Shown here: positions 48,970 to 57,792 of the stretch, in pieces
Layout: each line of letters starts with the position of its first letter
Position numbering within the stretch: the first letter of the stretch is position 1
Notes under the pieces: generated by a model
The model's input: only the letters and a program-made list of their open reading frames with translations
What the model was told of the DNA's origin: nothing
The model's database searches: none
Made by a program: the position numbers and the translations under genes
Origin: JACKII01 sp965202745
Lineage (GTDB): Bacteria; Pseudomonadota; Alphaproteobacteria; Bin95
DNA: 64,000 bases
NCBI GenBank assembly: GCA_965202745.1
Contig: CBDBCB010000003.1
Coordinates: 13,439 to 77,438, forward strand
Direction: 5' to 3'

Positions 48970-49165
48970 CCGTAGCGGAGCGGCGGCGTTGTTGCCAAGA
49001 CTTTCCTCGGCACAAAGGCAGGGATGCGCTTGTGGTGTCATTGGGCGCTATTCAGGAAAGTCGTTATGGCCCAGCCGGCGGGATCGGCGTCGAGGCCGCA
49101 GATTTTTGCGATAGGCGCACAAAAAAGCCGTCCCCGCAACCAGAAAACTCAGTGGATACCGGATC

Positions 49166-50344
49166 CTAGCTAGCCGTCGGTACTAAGCCCTCAATCTCTG
49201 CCTCGCCGTAACCGACTTCGCGCAAGACCTCCGCCGTGTGCTCGCCCAGGCCAGGTGCGCCGTGGCGGTATTCCGGCGTAGTGCCTTCGAAGCGCGCGGC
49301 GTTGCGGGTCTGGCGCAGGCGTCCGGCGGCGGGGTGATCGTGCTCGACGATGATTTCGTTCGCCAGCACCTGCTCGTTATGGATCATGTCCTTGCGGTGC
49401 AGAACGGGTGCGCAGGGCACACCGGCCTCGTCCAGGATCGTAAGCCATTCGGCGTTAGAGCGGTTGATCATGGCCGACTGGATCAACTCCAGCCGCGCAT
49501 CAATGTTCAGATCACGCAGCGCCGTGGTGGCAAAGCGTTCGTCGTCTATCCATTCCGGATTGCCGGACGCCCGGCAGAAAGCCTGCCATTGCGGATTGGT
49601 CATAGTGGAGACAGCCATATGGCCATCCGTGGTCTCGTAGATCAGATCGAGGAAGCTTGCCGCCCGCTGGATACTGACCTCCCTGTCCACATAGGTCTGG
49701 GAACCCATGTCGCTGGACCATAAAAAGGCGACAATCGCGTCCAGCATGGAAAGACGGATGTGCTGCCCCTCGCCTGTCTTGGCGCGGGCCAGCAGACCGG
49801 CGGTAATCGCCTGCGCAGCGGTCAGCGCCGTCACCTTGTCCGGCACAATGGTGCGGATCAGCCGTGGCCGGCGCTCGTCGGCGCCGCCCTGGACCGAACA
49901 CAAGCCCGAAAGGGCCTGGATGATAGGGTCATAGACCGGCTTGTGGCTCCAGGGTCCCTTCTCGCCAAAGCCGCTGATTGAGACGTAGACGATGTCGGGG
50001 CGGACCGCCTTGATATCTTCAAATCCCAGTCCCAGCCGTTCCATGACGCCGGGGCGGAAGTTTTGCACCAGCGCGTCACAAGTGGCGGCGATTTTCTTAA
50101 CAGTTTCAATCGCTTCCGGCTGTTTCAGGTCAAGGGTGACCGAGCGTTTGTTACGATTATTGTTGAGAAAGCTGGCTGAGAGCCCGCCGGACTGATTGCC
50201 CGCCGAGCGGGTGAAGTCACCGGAGCCCGGTGGCTCCAGCTTGATCACATCCGCACCCTGGTCGGCCAGGATCATGGTCGCGAACGGGCCGCTGATTACG
50301 GCGGAAAGATCGAGAATACGGTAACCGTCAAGCGGGCCGGGCAT
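49166..50344 (-). CDS. Class III CoA transferase (CaiB/BaiF family)
   Basis: 392 residues. YRILDLSAVISGPFATMILADQGADVIKLEPPGSGDFTR is the CoA-transferase start, NRNKRSVTLDLKQPEA follows and LSMLDAIVAFLW bears the catalytic Asp that forms the aspartyl-CoA intermediate. It moves CoA between carboxylic acids. Its position near acyl-CoA dehydrogenase and amidohydrolase genes fits organic-acid catabolism. Frame intact. Confidence 0.93.
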   Translation of the reverse strand: MPGPLDGYRILDLSAVISGPFATMILADQGADVIKLEPPGSGDFTRSAGNQSGGLSASFLNNNRNKRSVTLDLKQPEAIETVKKIAATCDALVQNFRPGVMERLGLGFEDIKAVRPDIVYVSISGFGEKGPWSHKPVYDPIIQALSGLCSVQGGADERRPRLIRTIVPDKVTALTAAQAITAGLLARAKTGEGQHIRLSMLDAIVAFLWSSDMGSQTYVDREVSIQRAASFLDLIYETTDGHMAVSTMTNPQWQAFCRASGNPEWIDDERFATTALRDLNIDARLELIQSAMINRSNAEWLTILDEAGVPCAPVLHRKDMIHNEQVLANEIIVEHDHPAAGRLRQTRNAARFEGTTPEYRHGAPGLGEHTAEVLREVGYGEAEIEGLVPTAS

Positions 50345-50463
50345 GGGGGCAGCCTCCAGGATTTGTTCATTGCCAGAAAGCTAGCTGCAAGAGCCGGAAA
50401 AAACCAGATTCCCCCGCGCAAAGGCTTGTTGCACGGGGGAGTGGCCCACGGCTGATCGTGGTT

Positions 50464-50543
50464 CGATCAAACCACTCTTTACACTATGTTGGTGGTTCGA
50501 TGGAAACGGATGGGTACCATCCGTTTCCATCGAACCACTAGGA
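50464..50543 (+). repeat. Dispersed hairpin element, copy C
   Basis: ATGTTGGTGGTTCGATGGAA followed by its near-perfect complement gives a hairpin with ~21-bp arms around GGTA. It is the best-formed stem of the three copies and lacks the CAAGCGCTTC part present in A and B. It abuts the stop codon of the FKBP gene. Confidence 0.85.
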
Positions 50544-50921
50544 AGCAATGCTAGCCAACGTCAGCTCAAAGGTCAGCGCCTTGCCGGCCAGGGCATGGTT
50601 AGCGTCGAGTGTTACCGTTTCGTCAGAGGCCGCTAACTGGAAACCGACCTCGAGCGGAATATTGGCCGAAATGTCCGAACGCGGCACTTCGTGCACCATA
50701 GCTGGGGTGGCCTCGCCATGGGCTTCGGCAGCCGGGATCGTCACGGTTTTGGTCTCGCCTTCGCTCATACCGGTCACGGCATTATCGAAGCCTGCGATAA
50801 CCTGGCCACTGCCAATCGTAAATTCCAGAGGATCGCGCCCCGCAGAGCTGTCGAATTCGGTGCCGTCATCCAACGTGCCCCGATAGTGCACACGGACAGT
50901 ATTGCCAGCTGCTGCAGTCAT
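50538..50921 (-). CDS. FKBP-type peptidyl-prolyl isomerase (SlyD-like)
   Basis: 127 residues. GNTVRVHYRGTLDDGTEFDSS and DPLEFTIGSGQVIAGFDNAVTGMSEGE are the FKBP signature, with an inserted-flap segment (EVPRSDISANIPLEVG) as in SlyD-type proteins. It speeds proline isomerisation in folding proteins and has chaperone activity. Its stop codon comes from the edge of the dispersed hairpin element. Frame intact. Confidence 0.92.
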   Translation of the reverse strand: MTAAAGNTVRVHYRGTLDDGTEFDSSAGRDPLEFTIGSGQVIAGFDNAVTGMSEGETKTVTIPAAEAHGEATPAMVHEVPRSDISANIPLEVGFQLAASDETVTLDANHALAGKALTFELTLASIAS

Positions 50922-50946
50922 ATCGGCATTCCATTCTTATTTAAAA

Positions 50947-50972
50947 ACAAAAGAAGCCCCGCCGGGGCGTCC
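50947..50972 (-). terminator. Rho-independent terminator of the cold-shock gene
   Basis: On the minus strand GCCCCGGCGGGGC is followed by TTCTTTTGTTTTT, a stem with a T-rich tail, between the cold-shock gene and the FKBP gene. Confidence 0.85.
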
Positions 50973-51003
50973 CGGACAGGGCTTGAAATCAAAGTGTTGG
51001 AAA

Positions 51004-51213
51004 CTAGTCCAGAACGCGGAGATTATCGGCAGACAGGCGCTGGCGCTTGTCGGGGATCAGTTCGTATTCAACTTCCTGTCCCTCGTTCAGGCCAGCGAGA
51101 CCCGCTTTCTGCACCGCAGAAATGTGGACGAATGCGTCCTTGGAACCGTCGGACGGCTCAATGAAGCCAAAACCTTTGACGGGGTCGAACCATTTAACTT
51201 TGCCAGTGGCCAT
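51004..51213 (-). CDS. Cold-shock / CspA-family RNA-binding protein
   Basis: 69 residues. GKVKWFDPVKGFGFIEP (RNP1) and AFVHISAVQKAGL (RNP2) define a single cold-shock domain, which binds single-stranded RNA and DNA. The ATG at 51213 has AGGAG upstream; the longer frame to 51252 (MAPGLHDLQGEAP) is the leader. A ~200-bp intergenic leader precedes it, as usual for genes regulated by RNA structure. Intact. Confidence 0.95.
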   Translation of the reverse strand: MATGKVKWFDPVKGFGFIEPSDGSKDAFVHISAVQKAGLAGLNEGQEVEYELIPDKRQRLSADNLRVLD

Positions 51214-51425
51214 AGGGGCCTCTCCTTGCAGATCGTGTAGGCCTGGAGCCAACCAAGCCTTTCAGAAGCCTTAGCAGAACGTCACTGGGTAGAGCCGTGG
51301 GTCAGTGACGACAGGCCGAAAACACAGAGAGATCCCGTTAAAGGACAATGCAAAACTGACAGATTGAGCCCAAAAAGTCAATTTCTGGTGCACCCTCAAT
51401 GGTGATGCATCAGCGCGGACGCTGG

Positions 51426-52718
51426 TTAGCGGATAGCAGCTGGTTTCGGTCCGCCGGTTGCCCAGTCCAACAGCTCCACCGTGTGTACGACCGGGACCGG
51501 CGACTTGCTGGCCAATTGCGTCATACAGCCAATATTGCCGGTGGCGATGATCTCCGGCTCGGTGGCAGCAATGTTGCCGAGCTTACGGTCGCGCAGGCAT
51601 GTGGCGATTTCCGGTTGCAGCATATTATAGGTACCAGCCGAACCGCAGCAGAGATGGCTCTCCGCCGCCTCGTTCACCTGAAAGCCAGCACCGGCCAACA
51701 GCTCTTTTGGCTGGCTGCGTACCTTCTGACCGTGCTGAAGCGAGCAAGCGGCATGGTAGGTGACGCGCTGTCCGGTGGGCAGGGATGGGGTGGAAAGGCC
51801 TATATCTGCCATGAACTCCGAGACATCCCTGGTCAGGCCGGAAACAATGGCGGCTTTCTCGGCATAGGCCGGATCGTTCCGCAGCATGAAGCCATAGTCT
51901 TTGACTGTGGTGCCACAACCGCTGGCGTTGATGATAATGGCGTCCAGGCCCTTGCCACCGCCCTGTTCGGTCTCCGGCCACCAGGCATCGATCATCGCCT
52001 TTGCCTGGGCATGTGACTGCTCTTCCAACCCCATGTGATGCACCAGCGAGCCACAGCAGCCCGCGTTGTCCGGGTACACAGTCTCAACGCCGTGCCGGGA
52101 GAGCAGACGCAAAGTCGCCTCGTTAATGTTAGGCGCAATGGCGCGCTGGGCACAGCCGGGCAAGATGGCAACCCGGTGCTTGGCCGTACCCCCGGCCTGG
52201 TGCGTACCCGGCGCATCCAGTGGCGAGCGCCCGGCGGGTAGCGGCGCCAGTGCCAGCATCGCCTTCAGCCGCGCAGGCAACAAAGGCCCCAGCGGCTTAG
52301 CCAGAGCGCCGAATGCCAAAGCCAGCTTGAACCGGTTGGGATAAGGGATCAGCAAGGCCAACACCTTGCGCTGCATCCGGTCGAACCAGGGGCGCTCGTA
52401 GGTCTCTTCCACATGCTTGCGCGCGTGATCGACCAAATGCATGTAGTTCACGCCAGACGGGCAAGTGCTCATGCATGAGAGGCAGGAGAGGCAACGATCG
52501 ATATGCTTGACGATTTCCGGTGTTGCCGGGCGGTCGTTCTCCAGCATGTCTTTAATCAGGTAGATGCGGCCGCGGGGGCTGTCCAACTCGTCACCCAGCA
52601 GGACATAGGTCGGACAGGTCGCCGTGCAAAAGCCGCAATGCACGCAGGAACGCAGGATGGAGTCGGCTTCCGCGATGGAGGGATCGGCCTTTTGCGCCTC
52701 AGTGAAGTGCGTTTGCAT
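51426..52718 (-). CDS. glcF: Glycolate oxidase iron-sulfur subunit GlcF
   Basis: 430 residues with two 4Fe-4S ferredoxin motifs (CVHCGFCTATCP and CLSCLSCMSTCP) and two CCG domains (DNAGCCGSLVHHMG, LCCGSAGTYNM). It passes electrons from the flavin subunits GlcD/GlcE when glycolate is oxidised to glyoxylate. GlcD and GlcE are not in the window. It lies 92 bp downstream of the IclR-type regulator on the same strand; with malate synthase this forms a glyoxylate-handling group. Frame intact. Confidence 0.93.
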   Translation of the reverse strand: MQTHFTEAQKADPSIAEADSILRSCVHCGFCTATCPTYVLLGDELDSPRGRIYLIKDMLENDRPATPEIVKHIDRCLSCLSCMSTCPSGVNYMHLVDHARKHVEETYERPWFDRMQRKVLALLIPYPNRFKLALAFGALAKPLGPLLPARLKAMLALAPLPAGRSPLDAPGTHQAGGTAKHRVAILPGCAQRAIAPNINEATLRLLSRHGVETVYPDNAGCCGSLVHHMGLEEQSHAQAKAMIDAWWPETEQGGGKGLDAIIINASGCGTTVKDYGFMLRNDPAYAEKAAIVSGLTRDVSEFMADIGLSTPSLPTGQRVTYHAACSLQHGQKVRSQPKELLAGAGFQVNEAAESHLCCGSAGTYNMLQPEIATCLRDRKLGNIAATEPEIIATGNIGCMTQLASKSPVPVVHTVELLDWATGGPKPAAIR

Positions 52719-52809
52719 CGTCTTTTCCCACCCTTCACCCAGTACACGTCGACGGGTGGTTTTCAGCGCGTTAGGCCCCCCTGCACCAGCCGCAGGGAGA
52801 GGTTTGAAA

Positions 52810-53643
52810 CTAAGCCTTCATCTCTGGCGGCAGACCGCCAAAGTCGCGAGTGATAACCCGCGCGGTCCGTTGTACCAAACCCGCCAGTTCCTTGAAACGC
52901 CTGTCGGTGACGCGAGCAGCCGGACCGGAGAGCGAAATACCGGCAATGACCTCACGCGTCTCGTCAAAGATCGGCGCCGCCACGCAACGCAGACCGATCG
53001 CATGCTCTTCATCGTCAAAGGCATAGCCTTGCTCACGGATCAGGCCCAACGAATTGACCAGGCGCTCACGGCTAGTGATGGTGTTTGCCGTGAAACGCTC
53101 CAGCCGCAGACGGTCGATCATTGCTTCCTGGGAAGCGCCGCCGGTATAGGCTATCAGTACCTTGCCGACAGCCGAGGAGTGCATGGGCACGCGCGCGCCG
53201 GGTGATGCCAGGGCCCGCATCATCTGGCGGCACTCGATCTGCGCCAGATAGATGATCTGCCCGCTGTCTTCGACCGCCAGATTGACGGTCTCGTCGCACT
53301 GCTCCATCAGGCCGCGCATATAAGGGCGCGCCACCTGGACCAGATCACGGGCACGCAGGAAGGCATTACCGACGGTGAATGCCTTCACGCCGACAAACCA
53401 TAGCGTGCGTTCACCATTGAAACGGACGAAACCTTCCTGCTGCAAGGTCGACAGCAGCCGGTGCGCCGAGGAAACCGGCAGACCCACGCGGTTCGCCACC
53501 TCAGTCAAGGTGATGCCGTCGCCGGCTTCCGCGACTTCCTGCAACAGGCGTAACGCACGGACCAGGCTTTGAACCTGGCCCGAACGCTCGGCACTGGACT
53601 TTTGCGGCTTCTCGGCCTGGATTGGCGCAGCGGTGGCGCTCAT
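52810..53643 (-). CDS. IclR-family transcriptional regulator
   Basis: 277 residues. The winged helix-turn-helix reads LQEVAEAGDGITLTEVANRVGLPVSSAHRLLSTLQQEGFV, followed by an effector domain with the IclR signature PARVTDRRFKELAGLVQRTARVI. It starts nine bases after the malate synthase gene on the same strand, so it is probably co-transcribed with it. Glyoxylate or pyruvate control of malate synthase is inferred from the family and context. The TTCCA-N5-TGGAA palindrome upstream of malate synthase is a likely binding site. Frame intact. Confidence 0.9.
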   Translation of the reverse strand: MSATAAPIQAEKPQKSSAERSGQVQSLVRALRLLQEVAEAGDGITLTEVANRVGLPVSSAHRLLSTLQQEGFVRFNGERTLWFVGVKAFTVGNAFLRARDLVQVARPYMRGLMEQCDETVNLAVEDSGQIIYLAQIECRQMMRALASPGARVPMHSSAVGKVLIAYTGGASQEAMIDRLRLERFTANTITSRERLVNSLGLIREQGYAFDDEEHAIGLRCVAAPIFDETREVIAGISLSGPAARVTDRRFKELAGLVQRTARVITRDFGGLPPEMKA

Positions 53644-53652
53644 GCTCTGCCC

Positions 53653-55242
53653 TTAAGCCGCCGGAGCGAACTGCATGTCGTAGGCCGGAGTGGTCAGGAA
53701 CTCGGCCAATTCGTCGGCCAGCACCATCTCCTCCAACAGCTTCGCCGCCGGGCCGTAGTTGCCCTTTGCGAAACCATCCTCGCCATACTGCTGCTTCAGG
53801 CTTGCCACTTCGTTGGCAACCGCTTGCTTGATCAGGGCGCTGTTCACGGTCTCGCCAGAATCCAGCTTCACGTTGTGCCTGTGCCACTGCCAAAGCTGCG
53901 CACGGCTGATTTCAGCAGTCGCGGCATCTTCCATCAGATTATGCAGAGGCACCGCGCCCATGCCACCCAGCCAGGCAGCGATATAGCCGATGCCGACATT
54001 GACGTTCATCAGCAGGCCGTCCATCGACTTCGGCCCGTCGCAGGGCTCGGTCAGGGCGGCGGCGGTGGCGACTTCATCACGCTGGCGGTCAAGCTGATTG
54101 GGGGTCTTCATGTGCTCGTTGAACACTGCCGTGGCAGCCTCGACCATGCCTGGATGCGCAACCCAGGTGCCGTCGTGACCGTCTGTCGCCTCGCGCTCCT
54201 TGTCCGCCCGCAGCTTGGCGAAGGCGGCATTGTTGGCTTCTTCGTCACCGCGGATCGGAATTTGCGCCGCCATGCCACCCATCGCGAACACGCCGCGCTT
54301 GTGGCAGGTCTTGATCACGTGCAGCGAATAGGTCCGCATGAACGGCACCGTCATCGACACCGCAACCCGGTCCGGCAATACCATGGTCGGGTCGTTCCGG
54401 TGCTTTTTGATGTAGCTGAAAATGTAGTCCCAGCGGCCGCAGTTCAGGCCGGCCATGTGCTCGCGCAGCTCGTAGATGATCTCTTCCGCATAGAAGGTGG
54501 CGGGCAGAGTTTCGATCAGTACGGTCGCCTTGCAGGAGCCCTGCGGCACGCCCAGCTTGTCCTGCGCCCAGACGAACACGTCATTCCAGAGGTGCGCCTC
54601 CAGATAGTGCTCCATCTTCGGCAGATAGAAATACGGGCCGGTGCCGATCTCCAGCGCTTTCTTCGCGTTATGGAAGAAATACAGGCCGAAATCGACCAGG
54701 CTGCCGCTCATCCACTGGCCATCGACCAGGATGTGCTTCTCGTCCAAGTGCCAGCCGCGCGGGCGGACCAGCAAAGTGGCAAGCTCGCTGCCGAGGTTGT
54801 AGTCCTTGCCGTTGTTCGGATCGTGGAAGCTGATCGTCTTCGCAATCGCGTCACGCAGATTAATCTGGCCGCCGATCATGTTTTCCCATGAGGGCGCGTT
54901 CGCATCTTCCAGGTCGGCCATGAACATCTTCGCGCCGCTGTTCAGCGCGTTGATGACCATCTTGCGGTCGGTCGGCCCGGTGATCTCCACCCGGCGGTCC
55001 AGCAGGTCGGCCGGGATGGGAGCAACCTGCCACTCGGCGGCGCGGATGTCGGCGGTCTCCGCCGGGAAGTCCAGCTTGGTCTCGCCAGCGTCGAGCTTCA
55101 GCTGAAACTCCGTGCGCGCAGCAAGCAATTCCTGGCGGCGTCCGTCGAACTGCTTGTGCAAACCTTCCAGGAAGGCCACCGCGTCGGCGGACAGGATTTC
55201 GGCAAACCCGGGCTCCATTGCGCCCTTGATCTCAACGGCCAT
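53653..55242 (-). CDS. aceB: Malate synthase A
   Basis: 529 residues. ATLLVRPRGWHLDEKHILVDG carries the catalytic-Arg signature, followed by SMTVPFMRTYSLHVIKTCHKRGVFAMGGMAAQIP and GCNVGIGYIAAWLGG-type elements (VNVGIGYIAAWLGGMGAVPL). It condenses glyoxylate with acetyl-CoA to malate. The length is typical of the AceB form and not the longer GlcB form. Isocitrate lyase is not in the window. The predicted operon is aceB, iclR, then glcF. Frame intact. Confidence 0.96.
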   Translation of the reverse strand: MAVEIKGAMEPGFAEILSADAVAFLEGLHKQFDGRRQELLAARTEFQLKLDAGETKLDFPAETADIRAAEWQVAPIPADLLDRRVEITGPTDRKMVINALNSGAKMFMADLEDANAPSWENMIGGQINLRDAIAKTISFHDPNNGKDYNLGSELATLLVRPRGWHLDEKHILVDGQWMSGSLVDFGLYFFHNAKKALEIGTGPYFYLPKMEHYLEAHLWNDVFVWAQDKLGVPQGSCKATVLIETLPATFYAEEIIYELREHMAGLNCGRWDYIFSYIKKHRNDPTMVLPDRVAVSMTVPFMRTYSLHVIKTCHKRGVFAMGGMAAQIPIRGDEEANNAAFAKLRADKEREATDGHDGTWVAHPGMVEAATAVFNEHMKTPNQLDRQRDEVATAAALTEPCDGPKSMDGLLMNVNVGIGYIAAWLGGMGAVPLHNLMEDAATAEISRAQLWQWHRHNVKLDSGETVNSALIKQAVANEVASLKQQYGEDGFAKGNYGPAAKLLEEMVLADELAEFLTTPAYDMQFAPAA

Positions 55243-55311
55243 CAGAAAACCTCCTATATCGTGTGAATTGAACGCCTTTCAGCAGGTCAATGTTTCACGA
55301 TCAAGAAGGCT

Positions 55312-55326
55312 TTCCATTGTGTGGAA
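55312..55326. promoter_or_regulatory. Candidate operator TTCCA-N5-TGGAA upstream of malate synthase
   Basis: TTCCATTGTGTGGAA, 70 bp before the aceB start, has the same 5-N5-5 palindrome as the site upstream of the amidohydrolase (48953-48969). The IclR-family gene is two genes away. Regulation is inferred; IclR proteins commonly bind palindromes of this kind. Confidence 0.6.
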
Positions 55327-55340
55327 GAATGAACGGCCCG

Positions 55341-56285
55341 CTACCGCAGCATTTTCACCACACCGGCGGCACAGGCTTCCATCCGTTCGATGCAGCCTTC
55401 CAGCGTAGGCGCGCGGAAGTCGAAGACCATCTCGCCGACGCCCATGCCCTGATAGAGCCGGATGTCTTCGGCGATCTGCTCGTCCGTGCCGGTAAAGTGC
55501 CGGCGTTCGCCGCTGGCCGTGGTGCCCGCGTTCTTATCGTAGACCGGGGCCTTCAGCGAAATTTCCAGCTTGGTCAGGTCGCGCCCTTCCGCCTCCGTCA
55601 GGCGGTAAAGCTCGTCCATTTTGGCCTGGAACTCATGCGGCAGCAGCGGCGAGGCATCGACCGCGCCGACCGGGTGCCAGCCGTCACCATACTTGGCCGT
55701 CCGCCGGAGCGCCGGCCGTGAGTGGCCGCCGATCCAGATGGGCGGATGCGGCTTCTGCACCGGGTGCGGTTCGCAATACAGCGCCTCGAACTGGTAGTAC
55801 TTGCCCTGATGGCTCGGCGCGTTTTCGGTCCAGAGCTTCTTGTAGATCTCCAGGATTTCATTGGAGACCGCGCCCCGGTCGTTGAAGGGCCGGGCGTCCA
55901 CTGCCTCGAACTCCTCCCGCATCCAGCCGACGCCCGCGCCAACGGTCAACCTGCCATTCGACAGATAGTCGATAGTCGCCAGCATCTTCGCCGTCAGCAC
56001 CGGGTTACGGTGTGGCAGGATCATGACGCTGGTCACCAGGCGGATCTTCTCGGTCTTCGCCGCAATGTAGGTTGCGAGCATCAACTGCTCCAACTGGTCG
56101 CCCTGGCCCGGAAACGAGCCGTCTGTGGTGTAGGGGTAGGAACTGTCGATCTTCACCGGAAAGACCACATGGTCCGCGATCATCGCCGAGTCAAAGCCCA
56201 GCTTCTCCCCGGCCTGCGCGAACGCGGTGAGGGCCGGCGGTGTCGCCACCGGCCCCCGCGTCGGCAGGTAAAAGCCGAACCGCAT
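55341..56285 (-). CDS. LLM-class flavin/F420-dependent oxidoreductase
   Basis: 314 residues. MRFGFYLPTRGPVATPPALTAFAQAGEKLGFDSAMIADHVVFPV is the TIGR03619-type start, followed by VGAGVGWMREEFEAVD and KPHPPIWIGGHSRPALRRTAKYGDGWHPV. Many members of this subfamily use F420. Its start overlaps the NIPSNAP gene's stop (TGATG), so they are coupled. Frame intact. The F420 chromophore gene is 2.5 kb away, making F420 the likely cofactor here; the sequence alone cannot prove it. Confidence 0.9.
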   Translation of the reverse strand: MRFGFYLPTRGPVATPPALTAFAQAGEKLGFDSAMIADHVVFPVKIDSSYPYTTDGSFPGQGDQLEQLMLATYIAAKTEKIRLVTSVMILPHRNPVLTAKMLATIDYLSNGRLTVGAGVGWMREEFEAVDARPFNDRGAVSNEILEIYKKLWTENAPSHQGKYYQFEALYCEPHPVQKPHPPIWIGGHSRPALRRTAKYGDGWHPVGAVDASPLLPHEFQAKMDELYRLTEAEGRDLTKLEISLKAPVYDKNAGTTASGERRHFTGTDEQIAEDIRLYQGMGVGEMVFDFRAPTLEGCIERMEACAAGVVKMLR

Positions 56286-56602
56286 CAGGGATTCGGGCCC
56301 CAGGGCGCTTCGTTCAGAAGCTGGTTTTCCTGGGTCAGGATGTTCGGGCGCAGGTCCTTGGCGAAGTCCATGAAGGCCGCGTTGGAGAACACGCTAGCCC
56401 AATGCTCCCGCCGCTCCGCATCATCCTTGAAGCGCCAGAGGTGTACGATCTGGTTCAAGGTGCCGGTATCGGATGTGAAATAGCCAACCAGGCGCGCTTT
56501 CTCAGCCGCCGAAAAGGCCGGATAGCCCTTGTTGCCGTAAAGCTCCAGCACCGTCGCCATTGTGCCGACTTTCAGGGTGTATTTGCGCAATTCGTAAAGC
56601 AT
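56285..56602 (-). CDS. NIPSNAP family protein
   Basis: 105 residues. MLYELRKYTLKVGTMATVLELYGNKGYPAF and LVGYFTSDTGTLNQIVHLWRFKDDAERREHWASVF are the two conserved blocks of the small NIPSNAP/dimeric alpha-beta barrel family. The biochemical role is unknown. It is translationally coupled to the downstream LLM oxidoreductase. The upstream HIBADH-type gene lies 25 bp away on the same strand, so three genes probably form one operon. Frame intact. Confidence 0.85.
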   Translation of the reverse strand: MLYELRKYTLKVGTMATVLELYGNKGYPAFSAAEKARLVGYFTSDTGTLNQIVHLWRFKDDAERREHWASVFSNAAFMDFAKDLRPNILTQENQLLNEAPWGPNP

Positions 56603-56627
56603 GGGGGTTCCTCATTGGATTGATTGT

Positions 56628-57521
56628 TCAACGCGTCTTCGGCATCTGGGTGCCAGCCATCTGCTCCATCAGCAAGATTAGTTGGGACAGGTCGCCATCC
56701 TTGCCCTGCTCGGCTACCATCTGGCGGAACAAGATGCGGGTTAGCACGCCGATATAGCCGGGCACTTCATAGGCCTCTGCCTCCTGGCGCCAGAGTTCCA
56801 TATCCTTTTCGATGATATAGTTCGCACCGCCGAAGTCGAACTGCCGGCTCAGAATGTTCGGGCCGATGATGTTTTCGGTCGAGAAGTTCCGGCCGGTCGC
56901 CTTGTTCATGATGGTCAGCATCTGCTCAGGATCAAGTCCCGCCTTCACGCCGAGGGTCATGGTTTCCAGCGTGGCGGCAAAGGAGCAGAAGAACAGCATG
57001 TTATTGCAGAGTTTCATCACTTGCGCCGCGCCCGGCTGGTCGCCCAGATAGGTAAGTTGCGCCGACATGGCCTCCAGGCCGGGCTTTGCCGCCTCATAGG
57101 CTTCCGCCGAGCCGCTGCACATGATGGAGAGCATGCCCGCCTCGGCCCCCGCGACGCCACCGGAAATCGGCGCGTCCAGGAACTGTATGCCCTTGGCCGC
57201 CAGTATCTCCGCCGTCGCCTTGGAATAGGCGGAGCCTGTCGTGCCGTGGTTGATAAAGCACTTGATGGCGGAGCCCGCTGCCGCCTCCGCCGCCACGGCC
57301 TCTGCAATGGCAACCGACGGCAAGCAGGCGTGCACGACCTGAGCCTGGTCTGCCACTGCGTGAGCGCTCTCCGCCACTTGTGCGCCCTGCTGCGCCAGGA
57401 TCGCGGTCGCCGTCTCGTTCGGATCGGAGACCATCAGGGGCAGGTCCGCCTTGCGCAGGTTCAGGGCCATAGGCTTGCCCATAGCGCCAATGCCGATAAA
57501 GCCAATCGGGGTGTCCGCCAT
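56628..57521 (-). CDS. 3-hydroxyisobutyrate-dehydrogenase-type NAD(P) oxidoreductase
   Basis: 297 residues of the beta-hydroxyacid dehydrogenase family. IGFIGIGAMGKPMALNLRKA is the cofactor motif, FLDAPISGGVAGAEAGML the substrate-binding loop, and VMKLCNNMLFFC carries the catalytic Lys. The reaction is oxidation of a 3-hydroxyacid or a related step. Start at 57521. It is first in a presumed operon with NIPSNAP and LLM genes. Frame intact. Confidence 0.88.
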   Translation of the reverse strand: MADTPIGFIGIGAMGKPMALNLRKADLPLMVSDPNETATAILAQQGAQVAESAHAVADQAQVVHACLPSVAIAEAVAAEAAAGSAIKCFINHGTTGSAYSKATAEILAAKGIQFLDAPISGGVAGAEAGMLSIMCSGSAEAYEAAKPGLEAMSAQLTYLGDQPGAAQVMKLCNNMLFFCSFAATLETMTLGVKAGLDPEQMLTIMNKATGRNFSTENIIGPNILSRQFDFGGANYIIEKDMELWRQEAEAYEVPGYIGVLTRILFRQMVAEQGKDGDLSQLILLMEQMAGTQMPKTR

Positions 57522-57792
57522 TGCGGGCGTTCTCCTCTGGTAGGGTGCTGATTGTTGGTTAGGCGTAGTCTGCGGCGGCGGCTCATGCTTGTCACGAGCC
57601 TTTCCGCACAAGCTGCGATCTCGCCCCGTTTGACAACATTCCCCCCGCCCGCTCATCGTCACTGTCTAGAGCATTGCCCATTTAAATGGAGTCATTTGAG
57701 CGGGGTAAGGTGTCTAGAATCATAGAGGTAGAGCATATCCCGATCCAACCGGATCGGGATATGCTCCAGGCGTTCATCAAGGGAGCTAGGCC
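57522..57792. other. Gap of 270 bp between divergent genes, with a hairpin
   Basis: Contains the strong hairpin at 57731-57766 and presumably both divergent promoters. Nothing coding was recognised. A TCTAGAGCATTGCCC motif lies at ~57665. Confidence 0.4.
57731..57766. repeat. Perfect 16-bp-stem hairpin (GAGCATATCCCGATCC)
   Basis: GAGCATATCCCGATCC (57731-57746), loop AACC, then the exact complement (57751-57766). It lies only 27 bp before the LLM start codon, so it may be an inserted repeat or a regulatory hairpin. Similar GAGCATTTCCCGATC hairpins are common intergenic repeats in alphaproteobacteria. Confidence 0.85.
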
